DNA of 21,675 nt, taken from positions 1 through 21,675 of the forward strand of contig JBKOVT010000297.1 of the NCBI GenBank assembly GCA_046724035.1, read 5' to 3'. The notes beneath the pieces were generated by a model, which ran no database searches, was not told the origin of the DNA, and saw nothing but the letters and a program-made list of their open reading frames with translations. The first letter of the stretch is position 1. Every line of letters begins with the position of its first letter. The position numbers and the translations under genes were made by a program. Below, piece by piece: positions 13,501-21,136 of the stretch. The DNA is from DATARH01 sp046724035. GTDB taxonomy: Bacteria; Pseudomonadota; Alphaproteobacteria; ATCC43930; CGMCC-115725.

Positions 13501-14880
13501 TCACCCAAACCTTCCCGCGATATAAGCATACACCGCGCGCAGGGTCTGCGCCTCGGCGCCTTCCGGTCGGCCGGGCCGTGCCTTCGCATTCCACGCCATG
13601 ACATCGAGATGCGCCCACGGTATGCCGGGCTCGACAAATTCCTGCAGGTAAAGCGCCGCCGTGATAGCGCCGGCATGCGGCCCGTCCGACACGTTGTTGA
13701 TATCGGCCGCCTTGCTGTCGAGGAGCTTCCGATAGGAGCGCCACAACGGCATGCGCCACATGGGGTCGTCCTCCGCCATGCCCGCCGCGATCAGCCCCGC
13801 CGCCAGCCCATCGTCATTGCAGAACAACGCCGGCAGTTCCGGGCCGAGCGCGACCCGCGCCGCCCCGGTCAGGGTCGCCGCATCGACGATCATCGCCGGC
13901 TCCTCCGTGCACGCTTCGGCAAGCGCGTCGCACAGGATGAGCCGCCCCTCGGCGTCGGTATTGCCGATCTCGACCGTGATGCCCTTCCTTGTCTTGACGA
14001 TGTCGAGCGGCCGCATCGCATTGCCGCTGACCGCGTTCTCGACGAGCGGCAATAGCACCCGCAATCGCACCGGCAGCCCGCCTTGGATCAGCGCCTGCGC
14101 CAGCCCGAGCATGATCGCCGCGCCGCCCATGTCCTTCTTCATCATCTTCATGCCGGAAGCGGGCTTCAGATCGAGCCCGCCCGAGTCGAAGCACACGCCC
14201 TTGCCGACCAATGTCACCTTTGGCGCGCGCTCCTCGCCCCAGCGTATATCGACGAGGCGCGGCTGGCGGCTGCTGGCGCGGCCCACGGCATGGATCGTCG
14301 GATAATTCTCGGCAAGGAGCGCGTCGCCCGTGATGACGCGGTGTGTCGCGCCGGCGTTCTGCGCCACCGTTACCGCCGCGTCGGCCAATTCCGCCGGCCC
14401 GAGATCCGAGGCCGGCGTGTTGATCAGATCGCGCGCCAGGCACACCGCGTTCGCGAGCCGCTCGGCGAGGCCGCGGTCGGCGCCCTCCGGCCATACCAGC
14501 CGCGCCCGATGCTCCTTCTTTTTGTCGCGGTACAAGGTGAAGGCATAGGTGCCGAGCGCCCACCCCAGCGCGAGCCGCGTCGGGTCGCCGCCCTCCGGCC
14601 CCTGCTCCAGGCGGTAATTCCCCTCGGGCAATGTTTCCGAGAGGCCGGCGAGCACCCAGATCGCCGCCTCATTGTCGCTCGCCCCGACGAGGACGCGGCC
14701 GAGCTTCCCCGCCTCGTCCGGCACCAGCGCCACTTTGCCCGCTTCGCCGGTAAAGCCGGTCGCGGCCACCCAGTCGCGCTCGCGCGCCGGCGCCGTCTCG
14801 CGCCACGCCGCGAGCCCCGCCTTGGTCAGCACCGTCAACGGCACCGCGCTGGCATCGCCCTCGATCAAATTAAACGCCAT
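13501..14880 (-). CDS. M17 leucyl aminopeptidase family protein
   Basis: 459 residues, a cytoplasmic di-metal exopeptidase that removes N-terminal residues from peptides. The C-terminal catalytic domain shows GKGVCFDSGGLDLKP (226-240), which supplies metal ligands Lys227 and Asp232 and catalytic Lys239; Asp250 in KKDMGG; and the M17 signature NTDAEGRL (307-314) with Asp309, Glu311 and Arg313. All expected residues are present. The N-terminal 150 residues form the variable domain. This length is typical of the shorter alphaproteobacterial M17 group rather than of E. coli PepA. The ATG at 14880 has GAGG 7 nt upstream. The GIY-YIG gene follows 67 bp downstream on the same strand. Confidence 0.93.
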   Translation of the reverse strand: MAFNLIEGDASAVPLTVLTKAGLAAWRETAPARERDWVAATGFTGEAGKVALVPDEAGKLGRVLVGASDNEAAIWVLAGLSETLPEGNYRLEQGPEGGDPTRLALGWALGTYAFTLYRDKKKEHRARLVWPEGADRGLAERLANAVCLARDLINTPASDLGPAELADAAVTVAQNAGATHRVITGDALLAENYPTIHAVGRASSRQPRLVDIRWGEERAPKVTLVGKGVCFDSGGLDLKPASGMKMMKKDMGGAAIMLGLAQALIQGGLPVRLRVLLPLVENAVSGNAMRPLDIVKTRKGITVEIGNTDAEGRLILCDALAEACTEEPAMIVDAATLTGAARVALGPELPALFCNDDGLAAGLIAAGMAEDDPMWRMPLWRSYRKLLDSKAADINNVSDGPHAGAITAALYLQEFVEPGIPWAHLDVMAWNAKARPGRPEGAEAQTLRAVYAYIAGRFG

Positions 14881-14920
14881 GCTCGAGCCTCTGCAGATCG
14901 ATAGGAATTTTCCCTATGTC

Positions 14921-15172
14921 CTAATTTGAAGCGCCAGACGGCGGCGGTTGAATATCAGGCTTGAAATCTCTCGCCTGGTCGACCTGCTTCTCGAACCACT
15001 CTCGATCGGTTTGCGCCATAACTACCATGCATATAGAAATGCGTTCGTCGCATATATTGGCCCGCCCTGAGCGACCCTGACGGCTTACCCCCGCTCCCGC
15101 GATCAATCGTTTGACCTCACCTTGAGATTTGCCGCAAAAATCGCAACAAAGCGGATCCATCGTGTTAGCCAT
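14921..15172 (-). CDS. Stand-alone ClpX-type C4 zinc-finger protein with an altered fourth ligand
   Basis: 83 residues. CDFCGKSQGEVKRLIAGAG (10-28) and NICDERISIC (39-48) correspond to the N-terminal zinc-binding domain of ClpX, which binds adaptors and substrates. The usual last C-x2-C is C41-D-E-R44, so the fourth zinc ligand is Arg (a TGC to CGC change would do it); Cys48 might substitute. About 10 extra residues (VSRQGRSGRA) lie between the halves. There is no AAA+ domain. The C-terminal tail is DREWFEKQVDQARDF then Pro-rich. I chose the ATG at 15172 with GGAGGA 8 nt upstream; a GTG at 15175 is possible. Such proteins could be adaptors or relics; the function is unknown. Confidence 0.75.
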   Translation of the reverse strand: MANTMDPLCCDFCGKSQGEVKRLIAGAGVSRQGRSGRANICDERISICMVVMAQTDREWFEKQVDQARDFKPDIQPPPSGASN

Positions 15173-15242
15173 CACGGCTTCCTCCGGTTCTCGCCCAGAA
15201 CGGCCGCTGCTCGCATATCAAATTCGGACACTACCGAATTTT

Positions 15243-15316
15243 CACAATGAGACAGCGAGGCAGTGAGATCGTTTCGCGACCGATCTTGTCAGCGTCTCAC
15301 TGTCTCATCGTTAAAA
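15243..15316. repeat. Palindromic repeat (family 2), copy 1
   Basis: The left arm cacaatgagacagcgag, with ggcagtgag after it, and the right arm ctcactgtctcatcgtt are near-complementary around about 28 nt. The same unit recurs at 19896-19957 in the same orientation. It lies just downstream of the SDR stop. Confidence 0.75.
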
Positions 15317-15327
15317 TAAATGCCTCG

Positions 15328-16089
15328 CTACACCGCCATGCGGCCGCCATCGACGACGATCGTCGTGCCGCTGATAAAGGCGCCGGCGGGCGAAGCGAGC
15401 AATAAGGCCGCGCCGGCGATATCGACGGGCTGTCCCAAGCGGCGCAGCGGCGTCTCCGCCTCGCGCTTGGCGCGGCGCTCCGGATCCTCGTAGAGGGCGC
15501 GCGCGAATTCGGTCTCGATAAGCCCCGGCGCGATGCAGTTGACCCGCACATTGTCCGGCCCCCATTCGGCGGCGAGGCTGCGCGACAAGGCGTAATCGGC
15601 CGCCTTTGTGACGCCGTACATGCCGATGACGGTCGAGGCCTTCAACGCGCCGATCGAGATGATAAAGATGATCGAGCCGTCGCGCCGCTCCCGCATCTCC
15701 GGCGCCACCATCTTGCACAGCCAAAGATTGCTCAGGACGTTGTTGGTCATCATCCGCTCGAAGGCCTGGTCGGTCAGATCGGCCATTGAGCCGTAATGCG
15801 GATTGATCGCGGCGTTGCACACGAGGATGTCGATCCGGCCCCATTCCTGGCGCGTCCGCGCGACCAGGTTTTCGAGCTGCGCCTGGTCGGAGATGCGCGC
15901 CGTGACGGCGATGGCGTCGCCGCCCTTCTGCTTGATGCCGGCCGCGACCTCGTCGCACGGCCCCTGGTTGCGCCCCGAGATCGTGACCTTGGCGCCGGCC
16001 TCGGCAAAGCTTTCGGCGATCGCCCGGCCGATGCCGCGCGAGGATCCCGTGACAACCGCCACCTTCCCCGTCAAATCGAACAGCTTCAT
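15328..16089 (-). CDS. Short-chain dehydrogenase/reductase
   Basis: 253 residues, a classical SDR that oxidises or reduces a hydroxyl/keto group with NAD(P). The Rossmann motif is TGSSRGIG (14-21), the CNAA strand is at 91-94, Asn is in the TNNVLS segment, and the catalytic Ser145, Tyr158 and Lys162 are in SIGA and YGVTK. The C-terminal ISGTTIVVDGGRMAV is typical. No acidic residue clearly marks NAD preference. I chose the ATG at 16089 (AGGAAGG 6-7 nt upstream) over a GTG at 16095. It lies downstream of the FAH-family gene on the same strand, separated by a palindromic repeat; a shared catabolic route is possible but the substrate is unknown. Confidence 0.92.
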   Translation of the reverse strand: MKLFDLTGKVAVVTGSSRGIGRAIAESFAEAGAKVTISGRNQGPCDEVAAGIKQKGGDAIAVTARISDQAQLENLVARTRQEWGRIDILVCNAAINPHYGSMADLTDQAFERMMTNNVLSNLWLCKMVAPEMRERRDGSIIFIISIGALKASTVIGMYGVTKAADYALSRSLAAEWGPDNVRVNCIAPGLIETEFARALYEDPERRAKREAETPLRRLGQPVDIAGAALLLASPAGAFISGTTIVVDGGRMAV

Positions 16090-16107
16090 CGTCACCCTTC
16101 CTCATTC

Positions 16108-16208
16108 GTCATTCCGGGGCGCCGCGCAGCGGCGAGCCCGGAATCCATTTTCCAGAGGCCCGTGTTCATGGATTCCGGGCCTCGGCCGTCGGCCGATCCC
16201 GGAATGAC
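16108..16208. repeat. Palindromic repeat (family 3) between the FAH and SDR genes
   Basis: The outer arms gtcattccggg (16108) and cccggaatgac (16198) and the inner arms cccggaatccat and atggattccggg form a double inverted repeat with the gccgcgcagcggcg hairpin inside. This resembles palindromic elements common in alphaproteobacterial intergenic DNA. It could stabilise or terminate the FAH transcript. Confidence 0.75.
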
Positions 16209-16219
16209 CACGAGGTGCT

Positions 16220-17005
16220 CTAGGCGCCGTCGCGAACGATCGGGTTGCGCAGGATGCCGATGCCGGTGATCTCGATCTCGCAGACATCGCCGTGTTTCAG
16301 ATTGCGTGGCCAGCCATCGGTGCCCATCCACACGACGTCGCCCGGATAGAGCGTCAGATATTGCGACATGCGGCTGATGAACTTGGCCACGCCGTGCACC
16401 ATGTTGTTCGTGCGAAACTTGTCGGCTTCCTCGTTATTGACGCGCACGATCGTCATCGCCTTGTCGAGGTCGAAATCGGTTTCGATCCACGGCCCCATCG
16501 GCTTGAAGGTGTCGCTGTTCTTGGCGCGCCACAGCGTGCGGTCCTGGCGCTGCCAGGTGCGCTCGCTCATGTCGTTGCCGATCGTCCATCCCAAGACGCA
16601 GCTGAGCGCGTCGCGCTCCGAGAGATGCTTCGCCTTGGTGCCGATGACCGCGACCAGCTCGGCTTCGTATTGCACAAGCTCGCCGGCGTCGCGCGGGATG
16701 ACGATCGTCTCGCCATGCGCGATCAGCGCGTTGTTGGCGCGGTAGCCGATATCGGCCTCTTTCGGCAATTCCGGCTCGCGGCCGAGCTTTTTCGCCGCCT
16801 CGGTCACATGCTCGGGATAGTTGAGGCCCGCCGCGTAGAATGTCTTCGGCACGACCGGCACGAGAAATTTGACGTCGTTGAGCTTGTGCTTGATCCGCGT
16901 CGTCTGATACCCGGCGAACGGATCGCCCGTGACCTCGACGACCTCGTTGCCCTCGATGATGCCGTAATGCTCGCGGCTATCGGTCTCGTATCGCAGCCAC
17001 CGCAT
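16220..17005 (-). CDS. Fumarylacetoacetate hydrolase family protein
   Basis: 261 residues of the FAH superfamily (hydrolases, decarboxylases and isomerases of 2-oxo/4-oxo acids in aromatic and sugar-acid breakdown). The metal site is visible as QYEAELVAVIG (112-122, Glu114 and Glu116) and GNDMSER (143-149, Asp145). FYAAGLNYPEHVTEA (56-70) is the typical entry to the catalytic domain, and PGDVVWMGTDG (221-231) is near the end. The short N-terminal part places it with bacterial single-domain members rather than eukaryotic FAH. The ATG at 17005 has GAGAGGGA close upstream. It is divergent from the alpha/beta hydrolase (105-bp gap) and upstream of the SDR. Exact substrate not determinable. Confidence 0.92.
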   Translation of the reverse strand: MRWLRYETDSREHYGIIEGNEVVEVTGDPFAGYQTTRIKHKLNDVKFLVPVVPKTFYAAGLNYPEHVTEAAKKLGREPELPKEADIGYRANNALIAHGETIVIPRDAGELVQYEAELVAVIGTKAKHLSERDALSCVLGWTIGNDMSERTWQRQDRTLWRAKNSDTFKPMGPWIETDFDLDKAMTIVRVNNEEADKFRTNNMVHGVAKFISRMSQYLTLYPGDVVWMGTDGWPRNLKHGDVCEIEITGIGILRNPIVRDGA

Positions 17006-17110
17006 CGTCCCTCTCCCTCTCGCGCCTCTGTTGCGCGATCATAGCGCCCCCGGCGGCGGAGCACAGCGCCTTACCGGAGACTAAGGCTGGAACAGCAAAG
17101 AGGAGGGGCC

Positions 17111-17890
17111 GTGCCGACCATCGACCGCGACGGAGTAGAGATCCATTACGAGCTGCATGGCCCCCCAGGGGACAACAGCCATGCGCCGCCGATCCTCTTG
17201 TCGCACGGCTATGGCGCGACCTCTCGCATGTGGGACGGGCAGGTCGCCGCCTTCGCCGACCGCTACCGCCTCGTCTTGTGGGACATGCGCGGCCACGGCC
17301 AATCCGGCGACCCGGCCGACCCGGCGCTTTATTCGCATGCGCTGACGGTCGGTGACATGGCCGCGGTGCTCGATGCCTGCGGGATCGAGCGCGCGATTAT
17401 CGGCGGCCTCTCCTTGGGCGGCGTCATGTCCTTGGCCTTTCATCTCGCCCATCCCGAGCGGGTGCGCGCCTTGATGCTGTTCGACACGGGCCCCGGTTTC
17501 CGCAACCCCGAGGCGCGGCGGCAATGGAACGAGCGCGCCGAGGCGCGCGCCCGCGAGCTCGAGGAAAAAGGCCTGCCGAATTCGGGGGGTGGCGCCGAGA
17601 CCCGCCTCGCCCGGCACCGCTCGGCCCAGGGTCTCGCCGGCGCGGCGCGCGGCATGCTGAGGATGACCGACGGCACGCTGATCGGCGCGCTGCCGCAGAT
17701 CGCTGTGCCAACCCTGGTTCTGGTCGGCGCCGACGATCGCCATTTCCTCGCCGCCGCCGATTACATGGCGGCCAAGATCCCGGGGGCGCAGAAAATCGTT
17801 ATCCCGGATGCCGGTCACGCCGCCAATCTCGACCAGCCCGAGGCCTTCAACCGCGCCGTCACCGCCTTCCTGTCCACCCTCCCGGATTGA
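17111..17890 (+). CDS. Alpha/beta hydrolase
   Basis: 259 residues with a complete catalytic triad: nucleophile Ser101 in GLSLGG, Asp208 or Asp209 in VGADD, and His236 in DAGHAAN. LLSHGYGAT (29-37) supplies the oxyanion-hole HG motif. The lid (130-190) is Arg/Glu-rich. It resembles 3-oxoadipate enol-lactonase-like and esterase-type hydrolases; which reaction applies cannot be told. It begins with GTG at 17111, preceded by AGGAGG with a 4-nt spacer, which settles the start. No signal peptide is present, so it is cytoplasmic. Confidence 0.9.
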   Translation: MPTIDRDGVEIHYELHGPPGDNSHAPPILLSHGYGATSRMWDGQVAAFADRYRLVLWDMRGHGQSGDPADPALYSHALTVGDMAAVLDACGIERAIIGGLSLGGVMSLAFHLAHPERVRALMLFDTGPGFRNPEARRQWNERAEARARELEEKGLPNSGGGAETRLARHRSAQGLAGAARGMLRMTDGTLIGALPQIAVPTLVLVGADDRHFLAAADYMAAKIPGAQKIVIPDAGHAANLDQPEAFNRAVTAFLSTLPD

Positions 17891-17905
17891 AATGCCTTGA
17901 CTTAG

Positions 17906-17980
17906 GTCCCGGCGAAGGCCGGGACCCATTCTTCGGTGTCTCGAACACGTGGACAAATGGATCCCGGCCTTCGCCGGGAT
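17906..17980. repeat. Palindromic repeat (family 4): two facing hairpins
   Basis: gtcccggcgaaggccgggac (17906-17925) and atcccggccttcgccgggat (17961-17980) are each self-complementary hairpins with 8-bp stems, and are also inverted copies of each other. The pair lies 16 bp after the alpha/beta hydrolase stop, where it may act as a terminator or mRNA-stabilising structure. Confidence 0.75.
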
Positions 17981-18007
17981 CTACTGTTTCAGCGTCACTG
18001 GCGCGTT

Positions 18008-18043
18008 CGCGTCCTTTGCGTATCCATTGCGTTCTTTGCGTTA
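18008..18043. repeat. Tandem 'ctttgcgt' repeat (family 5), copy 1
   Basis: gcgtcctttgcgtatccatt followed by gcgttctttgcgttaa contains two approximate copies of gcgttctttgcgt. A close relative, cgcgtcctttgcgtacccct then cgcgtcctttgcgcc, lies at 21022-21058. This copy sits immediately before the alcohol dehydrogenase ribosome site. Confidence 0.6.
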
Positions 18044-18072
18044 AATAACTTGCCCTCCGGGAGGCCCGACCG

Positions 18073-19188
18073 ATGAAAATCACCGCCGCAATCGTGCCGG
18101 CCCGCTCGCAGCCCTTCGAGATCCAACAGCTCGAACTCGCCGCGCCGCTCGAAGACGAAGTCCTCGTGCGCATCCTCGCCTCGGGCATGTGCCACACCGA
18201 TCTCCATGCCCGCGACGGCTATTTCCCCAACCTGCCCTACCCGATCGTCTGCGGGCATGAGGGCGCCGGCATTGTCGAGGCGGTCGGCGCCGCCGTCGCC
18301 GATCTCGCCGCCGGCGACCCGGTCGTCATCTCGTTTCCGTATTGCGGCGAATGCGAGCCGTGCAGCGCCGGCCGGATCTCCTATTGCACAAATGCGCGCG
18401 CCCTGAAATCGGGCGGCCGCCGCGCCGATGGCTCGACCCCGATGAGCCGCGACGGCGCTCCCGTCTATTCCTGCTTTTTCCAGCAATCCTCTTTCGCGAC
18501 ATTCGCGCTCGCGCCGGCCAAGGATGTCGTGAGATTGCGCCGCGACGCGCCGGTCGAATGCCTCGGCCCGCTCGGCTGCGGATTGCAGACCGGCGCCGGC
18601 GCCGTCCTTAATGTCATGCAGCCGCCAGGCGCTTCAATCCAAGGCCAATCGATCGCGATTTACGGCGTCGGCGGCGTCGGTCTCGCCGGTCTCATGGCGG
18701 CAAGGATCGCCGGCTACGACCCGATTATCGCGATCGACCGCCTGCCGGCCCGTCTCGCTCTCGCGCGCGAGCTCGGCGCGACACACACGCTGGAGAGCAA
18801 AGGCCCAGAGACGCTTGGGGACATCCGCAAGATCACCGGCGGCGGCACGCATTTCGCGCTCGAGACCTCGGCCGTCCCGCAAATCTTCCGGCTCGCGGTG
18901 GATGCCTTGCGCGCTCTCGGCGTCTGCGTCCTCGTCGGCAGCGCCCGCGCCGGCACCGAAGTCACCTTCGAGATGCCGTGGCTTCAGGGCGGACGCACCG
19001 TGCGCGGCGTCATCCAGGGCGACAGCCGGCCGCGCGACTTCATCCCGCAGCTTGTCGACCTGTTTATGGCGGGTCGCTTCCCGCTCGACCGGCTCGTCAC
19101 GCGCTACGCGTTCGCCGACATCAACCGCGCCGCCGCCGATGCCGCCTCCGGCGCGACGATCAAACCGGTGCTGAGCATGCCGCATTGA
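18073..19188 (+). CDS. Zinc-dependent (aryl-)alcohol dehydrogenase, MDR family
   Basis: 371 residues, a medium-chain NAD-dependent dehydrogenase. Catalytic zinc ligands are Cys40-His41 (CHTD), His62-Glu63 (GHE) and probably Cys169 (GPLGCG). The structural zinc loop is CGECEPCSAGRISYC (91-105). The Rossmann motif GVGGVG (198-203) is followed by Asp222 (AIDR), which favours NAD. Overall layout is close to benzyl/aryl-alcohol dehydrogenases of the XylB type; substrate assignment is tentative. The ATG at 18073 has GGGAGG 8 nt upstream. It may act with neighbouring FAH, SDR and hydrolase genes in breakdown of an alcohol or aromatic compound, which is inference from clustering. Confidence 0.93.
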   Translation: MKITAAIVPARSQPFEIQQLELAAPLEDEVLVRILASGMCHTDLHARDGYFPNLPYPIVCGHEGAGIVEAVGAAVADLAAGDPVVISFPYCGECEPCSAGRISYCTNARALKSGGRRADGSTPMSRDGAPVYSCFFQQSSFATFALAPAKDVVRLRRDAPVECLGPLGCGLQTGAGAVLNVMQPPGASIQGQSIAIYGVGGVGLAGLMAARIAGYDPIIAIDRLPARLALARELGATHTLESKGPETLGDIRKITGGGTHFALETSAVPQIFRLAVDALRALGVCVLVGSARAGTEVTFEMPWLQGGRTVRGVIQGDSRPRDFIPQLVDLFMAGRFPLDRLVTRYAFADINRAAADAASGATIKPVLSMPH

Positions 19189-19202
19189 CGAGATCGCCAC
19201 GG

Positions 19203-19234
19203 ATGTGTGAATATATGTGTGGAGTGTCACACAT
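19203..19234 (+). promoter_or_regulatory. Candidate VapBC operator/promoter
   Basis: atgtgtg occurs at 19203 and 19215 (12-nt spacing), with its inverse cacacat at 19228-19234 overlapping the vapB start codon. A TATAT-like -10 candidate lies at 19211-19216. Repeats and inversions over the start are typical of autoregulated toxin-antitoxin operons. Inference from arrangement. Confidence 0.45.
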
Positions 19235-19433
19235 GGCGACGAATCTCTCAATTGATCCCGAGTTGCTGGAGCGCGCCCTGGAAGTGAGCGGCGAGCGCAC
19301 AAAGAAGGCGGCCGTCACAAAGGCCCTCGAAGAATTTATCGCGCGACGTCGACAAAAGCGGCTGCTTGAATTATTCGGCAAACTCGAATGGGACGAGGAC
19401 TTCGACTATAAGGCTGAGCGCTCGCGGCGTTGA
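19233..19433 (+). CDS. vapB: VapB-type antitoxin
   Basis: 66 residues. MATNLSIDPELLERALEVSGERTKKAAVTKALEEF is the ribbon-helix-helix-like VapB N-terminus; the C-terminal LLELFGKLEWDEDFDYKAER is the acidic, toxin-wrapping tail (WD.DFDYK is characteristic). The ATG at 19233 has GGAG 8 nt upstream. It would neutralise the PIN toxin encoded next, with which it overlaps, and repress the operon through the repeats over its start. An in-frame start farther upstream inside the alcohol dehydrogenase is rejected. Confidence 0.9.
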   Translation: MATNLSIDPELLERALEVSGERTKKAAVTKALEEFIARRRQKRLLELFGKLEWDEDFDYKAERSRR

Positions 19434-19840
19434 GCCTCTTTGTCGATACCAGCGTCTGGTCGCTCGCTTTTCGGCGCGATGCGCCGACGGCCGCGCCTGA
19501 GCCGCGCGAGCTTCTTCGAGCGATAGAGGCCGGCGAAGAGCTCTTCACCACCGGTCTCGTATTGCAGGAGCTGTTGCAAGGGTTTACCGGGCCGAGAGCC
19601 CGCGAACGCATCCTCGATCGCTTCTCTGCCCTGCCGCTTTTGGTTCCCGACCGGCGCGATCATGTCGATGCAGCGGAACTTCGTAACCGCTGCCGCCGCG
19701 CCGGCATTCAGATCGGCACGATCGACGCCCTGCTCGCGCAGCTTTGCATCCGTCACGACCTGACGATGCTTACGGCCGACGGCGATTTTCATCACGTCAG
19801 CCGGCGCTCTCCCCTGAAACTCTGGTCCGTTATTGCGTAA
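19430..19840 (+). CDS. vapC: VapC PIN-domain ribonuclease toxin
   Basis: 136 residues. The PIN acidic set is present: Asp6 in LFVDTSVW, Glu47 in LVLQELLQG, Asp99 in IGTIDALLA and Asp117/Asp119 in TADGDF. VapC toxins cut specific tRNA or rRNA sites with Mg2+; the target here is unknown. The start is TTG at 19430, overlapping the vapB stop by TTGA, so translation is probably coupled and held below antitoxin level. The alternatives downstream would delete Asp6, so TTG is required. Confidence 0.92.
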   Translation: MSLFVDTSVWSLAFRRDAPTAAPEPRELLRAIEAGEELFTTGLVLQELLQGFTGPRARERILDRFSALPLLVPDRRDHVDAAELRNRCRRAGIQIGTIDALLAQLCIRHDLTMLTADGDFHHVSRRSPLKLWSVIA

Positions 19841-19895
19841 GCTCCGAAGCGTCGGTTCGGTTGAGCGCAGTCAAACCCATCACTCTGATTCATTT

Positions 19896-19957
19896 ACAAC
19901 GAGACAGTGAGGCAGTGAGGGGTCGCGCATCGACATCTCGCTGTCTCGTTGTGAAAA
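19896..19957. repeat. Palindromic repeat (family 2), copy 2
   Basis: acaacgagacagtgag, with ggcagtgag after it, and ctcgctgtctcgttgt are near-complementary arms. It is the same unit as 15243-15316. It lies between the convergent vapC and MBL genes, so it could terminate both. Confidence 0.75.
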
Positions 19958-19966
19958 CTCTCGTGC

Positions 19967-20848
19967 TCAGCCGTTCACATATTCGACGCGGAAGCCGTCG
20001 TCCCAGCGCTTGACGTGCCCAACCGAAGGCGAGGGGAAATGCATCGTGCAGCACAGCGTGTCGGTGTCGCAGTAGCGCTCGAAAAACCGCCGCCGCGTCG
20101 CGACGCCCTGGTCGCGGTCGGTGTCGACCCGCATGACCAGTTCGGGATAGCGCGCCTGGATCGGCGAATGAATGAGGTCGCCGGTGAACACCGCCTGGTC
20201 GCGGCCCTTGCCGGCGCACACCGCGAAATGATCCGGCGTGTGGCCGGGGGTCGGCAACAGGCGGATGTGATCGTTGAGCGCGTGGTCGCTGGTGACCAGC
20301 TCGGCCTTGTTCGCCTCGACGACCGGCAACACGCTCTCATTGATCGGGTCGCGCGTCATCCCGGCCGGGAGCTGCCCGCTTGTCCAGAATTCGTATTCCT
20401 TCTTCGAGAAGAGATAGCGCGCCTTCGGGAAGGTCGGGACCCAGCGGCCGTTTTCGAGCCGCGTGTTCCAGCCCACATGGTCGCCGTGCAGATGCGTGCA
20501 CATGACAAAATCGATGCCCTCGACCCCGAGCCCCGCCGCCTTCAAGGCCGCCATCCAATTGCCGTCCGATTTGTTGTGCCAGGACGGCCGGTGCGCGAAG
20601 GTCTTGTTGTTGCCGATGCAGGCATCGACCAGGATGTTGTGGTGCGGCGTCTTGACGACATAGGACTGGAAGCACAACACGACATTGCCGGTCTTCGCGT
20701 CATAGGCGCCTTGTTCCATCCACGAGCGGTTCTCTTCGAACTGCTCCTTCGACAGGGTCGGCAGAAATTCGAACAGCGGCGTAAAGCCCTGCTCCTGCTC
20801 GACGATGCGGTGGATCGTCATATCGCCGACCGTAAATTCCGTGCGCAT
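19967..20848 (-). CDS. MBL-fold metallo-hydrolase (lactonase-like)
   Basis: 293 residues of the metallo-beta-lactamase fold. Zinc ligands are in THLHGDH (118-124: His119, His121, Asp123, His124), His203 in PGHTPDHF, Asp224 in TGDLIHSP and His270 in MHFPSP. A pattern of this kind is common in the lactonase- and phosphotriesterase-like branch, though a quorum-quenching role cannot be concluded from sequence. No signal peptide is seen. I chose the ATG at 20848, where GGGAG lies 6 nt upstream; the frame extends to 20875 without conservation. It is convergent with vapC. Confidence 0.9.
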   Translation of the reverse strand: MRTEFTVGDMTIHRIVEQEQGFTPLFEFLPTLSKEQFEENRSWMEQGAYDAKTGNVVLCFQSYVVKTPHHNILVDACIGNNKTFAHRPSWHNKSDGNWMAALKAAGLGVEGIDFVMCTHLHGDHVGWNTRLENGRWVPTFPKARYLFSKKEYEFWTSGQLPAGMTRDPINESVLPVVEANKAELVTSDHALNDHIRLLPTPGHTPDHFAVCAGKGRDQAVFTGDLIHSPIQARYPELVMRVDTDRDQGVATRRRFFERYCDTDTLCCTMHFPSPSVGHVKRWDDGFRVEYVNG

Positions 20849-20962
20849 CCCTCTCTCCCGGGCTGAGGCTCTCACCTGGGCGCCATCCTAGAGCCGCCCC
20901 TCTCCGCCTCCAAGCCCAACCCGCTCCACAGCGCGCGCAGCGCGCAGCAAGAGACCAGCTAA

Positions 20963-21061
20963 CGCGAAGGACGCAACCGCTCGCGATCTACGCGAAGGCG
21001 CTTCAGTCGCCTCAAAGTCGTCGCGTCCTTTGCGTACCCCTCGCGTCCTTTGCGCCAACTA
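20963..21061. repeat. Repeat family 5, copy 2, with an inverted left arm
   Basis: cgcgaaggacgcaac at 20963 is roughly the inverse of the two direct units cgcgtcctttgcg at 21022 and 21040. The right part matches the repeat at 18008. It lies in the 260-bp gap between the MBL gene and the downstream end of the repressor; otherwise I see nothing in that gap. Confidence 0.55.
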
Positions 21062-21136
21062 AGACCTAAACCTCGCCCGCCGCGCGCTCGTTTGCCGCTT
21101 CTAACCACCTCACCGTCTCGGCGATGAGAACCCGCC

